A stretch of DNA of 64,000 bases from Thamnaconus septentrionalis (Eukaryota > Chordata > Actinopteri > Tetraodontiformes > Monacanthidae). Below the pieces are notes generated by a model. That model saw nothing but the letters and a program-made list of their open reading frames with translations. It did no database searches and had not been told where the DNA came from. The position numbers and the translations under genes are program-made. Position 1 is the stretch's first letter, and each line of letters starts with the position of its first letter. Below, in pieces: positions 60,263 through 64,000 of this stretch. Location of the stretch: NCBI GenBank assembly GCA_009823395.1, contig CM020512.1:12455905-12519904 (forward strand). Reading direction: 5' to 3'.

Positions 60263-62072
60263 GGCAGCAAAGCTGCCTTTTATTTGGTAAAAAATAATAT
60301 AAAAGGTTTCTATAAAGATTTTTTTTTCACTAGCAATTAAAATGCAGTATAAAATAGAACAGTTGTTTTTTTATGTTTTAAAACAGTTAAAGCTCAACAA
60401 ACGTGACTATGATGATGAAACACAAGGGTTAAAGTGAAAGAAAAAAACAAGATATAATTCACACTCGAGACTACAAATACACTTGGATGGTTTAAATCTA
60501 AATAAAGCGTATAAAAACTACTGATTAATCTGCTGTATCGCAACATTACAAGAAAAGCTTTTTTCTGTGTTATATGTCACTACCAAGAACCTCAAAAGTG
60601 AAACATTCATCAAGTTCAACAGTATCACTGATGCGTGTAAACAAGTATTTTTGGTTTTCTTTTGAAAAGTTTACAAAAAAAAAAAAAGGCTTTCTGGCAC
60701 TTTGAGGTGTGAAAAATGACTCTGTTTTAGCACGAAATCAAAGACATGAAGCCGTTCCTTACAAAAAGGTTTGTGCATTCTCCATGAACAAAGGAAAAAC
60801 CTTAGGTTGTAAAATACCTGTTAAAAAAAACAAAAAACAAACAAACAAAATATAGCATATCTATCCACGCTGAACGTAAGACAGGATAAAAAAGTTGGCA
60901 GTGATGAGATCCAAGCAGCACGTCGAGGCCCAGAGGCTGCACAGCACTTGCAGGAAGTAGTTTGACGCAGGCTGCAGTCGGAGGTAATGCCCAGTGATTT
61001 GGCCAACAGCAGTTCCAAAAGCACCAACATGTCTGAGTTGGTTTGGCTCCAGGAAGAGTCAAATAATTAAAAAAAACAAAAGCCGGAGCACCATGGTTCG
61101 GCCCTGCTCGTTTTTGGGCCGCCGCCAGATGGGAACGCGGACCTATTTTCTTTTCCGCACGGATGCCGAGCAGAAGACTCAGCAGTGCGACGGGCTTAGA
61201 ATCTAACTAACCCTTCAACTTTGGCAAAGATGCAAAGTGTGCAGTGATACCGAGAGAAAGTAGATCCCCCGCCGCCGCAGCTGGTGGAGGACGAGCAGCA
61301 CTGAGGCACCGTGAAACAAAAGGGAGGAGGAATAATAAAATATATCAGTGCTTACAGAGAAACATGTTCAGCAGTGTCGCCAGCAGTCTGGCAGACGTGT
61401 TGAGGAGAGGCGGAGACTGATGATGTCACCTCCCTCCTTTGACGTTGTGTTGCTTTCAGGCTCCTTTCAAGTATAGTAGTGTGAGTTTCAGGGAGACCTG
61501 ATGGTCCGACCAATCAGACAACACTAACAGAACAGTTTAGAACAAGGAATCTTTCTTTTTTTTTTTGGGCTGACAAAAATAACCTTAAAGAAAAGTCAAA
61601 GAATCGAAACGATAAAAGCTGACGGGTCTATTCCCGTCACACACTCCCTGCCTGCCACACGTGCGTGGCGCCCCCCACAATGAGCGTTGGTTTTTGATTG
61701 GTCGTTTTACCAGTGAAAAAAAAAAATCAAAAAAAAATCAATAATCAATCTAAAAGTGGAACCAGACCAGCACCAGGTTCTCTAACGTCTACACAGCTGT
61801 GCTTACTCAAAGCGAACCTAAAAAAAAAAAAATTAAAAACAGTGGCATCCTACTAAAAAAAAAAACATCTAAAAAAAAAGGAGGAGGCCCGCCCCCTAGT
61901 GGCCTCCTCAGTCATGGATGCAGCTAACCTGAGCTCCGTCCGCGTTAGTGTTTGTGTAAAAAGCTGCAGGACACAAACTAACAGCTCCTCCTCCTCCTCC
62001 TCTTTGTCCAGACCTGACCAGAGCAGGAAACCCCTGCAGCGAGGAGCGCCCCCCTCTGGCCAGCCGCATCGT
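60263..62072 (-). other. 3' UTR of the second dnmt3b copy (putative)
   Basis: No coding exon recognised on either strand. Several A/T runs and ordinary text lie between the stop codon and the polyadenylation signal. Confidence 0.4.
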
Positions 62073-63944
<1,872 letters not shown>

Positions 63945-64000
63945 CTGGAGAGACAGACAGGAGGAGTCAGTCACGCGCCTCTTCCAGCCAGCCAGAGCCA

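Overview
This window is nuclear DNA from a ray-finned (teleost) fish. It has vertebrate genes with many short GT-AG exons, very long (CA)n/(GT)n tracts in introns, a tRNA-derived SINE, hAT-like miniature transposons and fish-type lectins. There is no operon structure, CRISPR array or prokaryotic signal. Exon limits below come from reading splice sites and codon phase by eye; in every gene modelled end to end the exon phases close, except at one point in the first dnmt3b copy.

Plus strand, 1-13.97 kb: the 3' part of slc25a20 (mitochondrial carnitine/acylcarnitine carrier); a truncated UDP-glucuronosyltransferase 5' fragment; complete tafazzin (cardiolipin transacylase); complete atp6ap1 (V-ATPase accessory subunit Ac45). 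tafazzin and atp6ap1 are also adjacent on human Xq28.

Minus strand, 14-23.2 kb: a two-domain rhamnose-binding lectin, tail-to-tail with atp6ap1, then LINE debris. Next is an 11-exon gene I do not recognise. It encodes a secreted protein of about 184 residues with nine N-glycosylation sequons and two tandemly duplicated 15-residue exons. Its signal-peptide exons resemble those of the lectin next door.

Minus strand, 26.1-64 kb: acss2 (cytosolic acetyl-CoA synthetase, 18 coding exons); a partial, decayed mapre1 duplicate; complete mapre1 (EB1); and two tandem dnmt3b-type de novo DNA methyltransferases, the second running off the window. mapre1 and DNMT3B are neighbours on human 20q11, and ACSS2 lies in the same chromosome band region. 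acss2 makes acetyl-CoA for histone acetylation and dnmt3b writes DNA methylation.

The most interesting system is the first dnmt3b copy. Its N-terminus is an EB1-like calponin-homology domain whose exon sizes and phases match those of adjacent mapre1. This is followed by a roughly 475-residue exon of unknown function (possibly a domesticated hAT-transposase-like fold), then degenerate PWWP, ADD and catalytic domains. I recall a long CH-containing Dnmt3 in zebrafish, so the fusion itself may not be new; the origin and role of the inserted exon look unexplored. Other signals: the unknown glycoprotein gene and its relation to the lectin; a perfect 22-bp palindrome built from an exon edge in the mapre1 duplicate; an inverted repeat enclosing the last acss2 exons; and (GT)n tracts that reach into splice sites.
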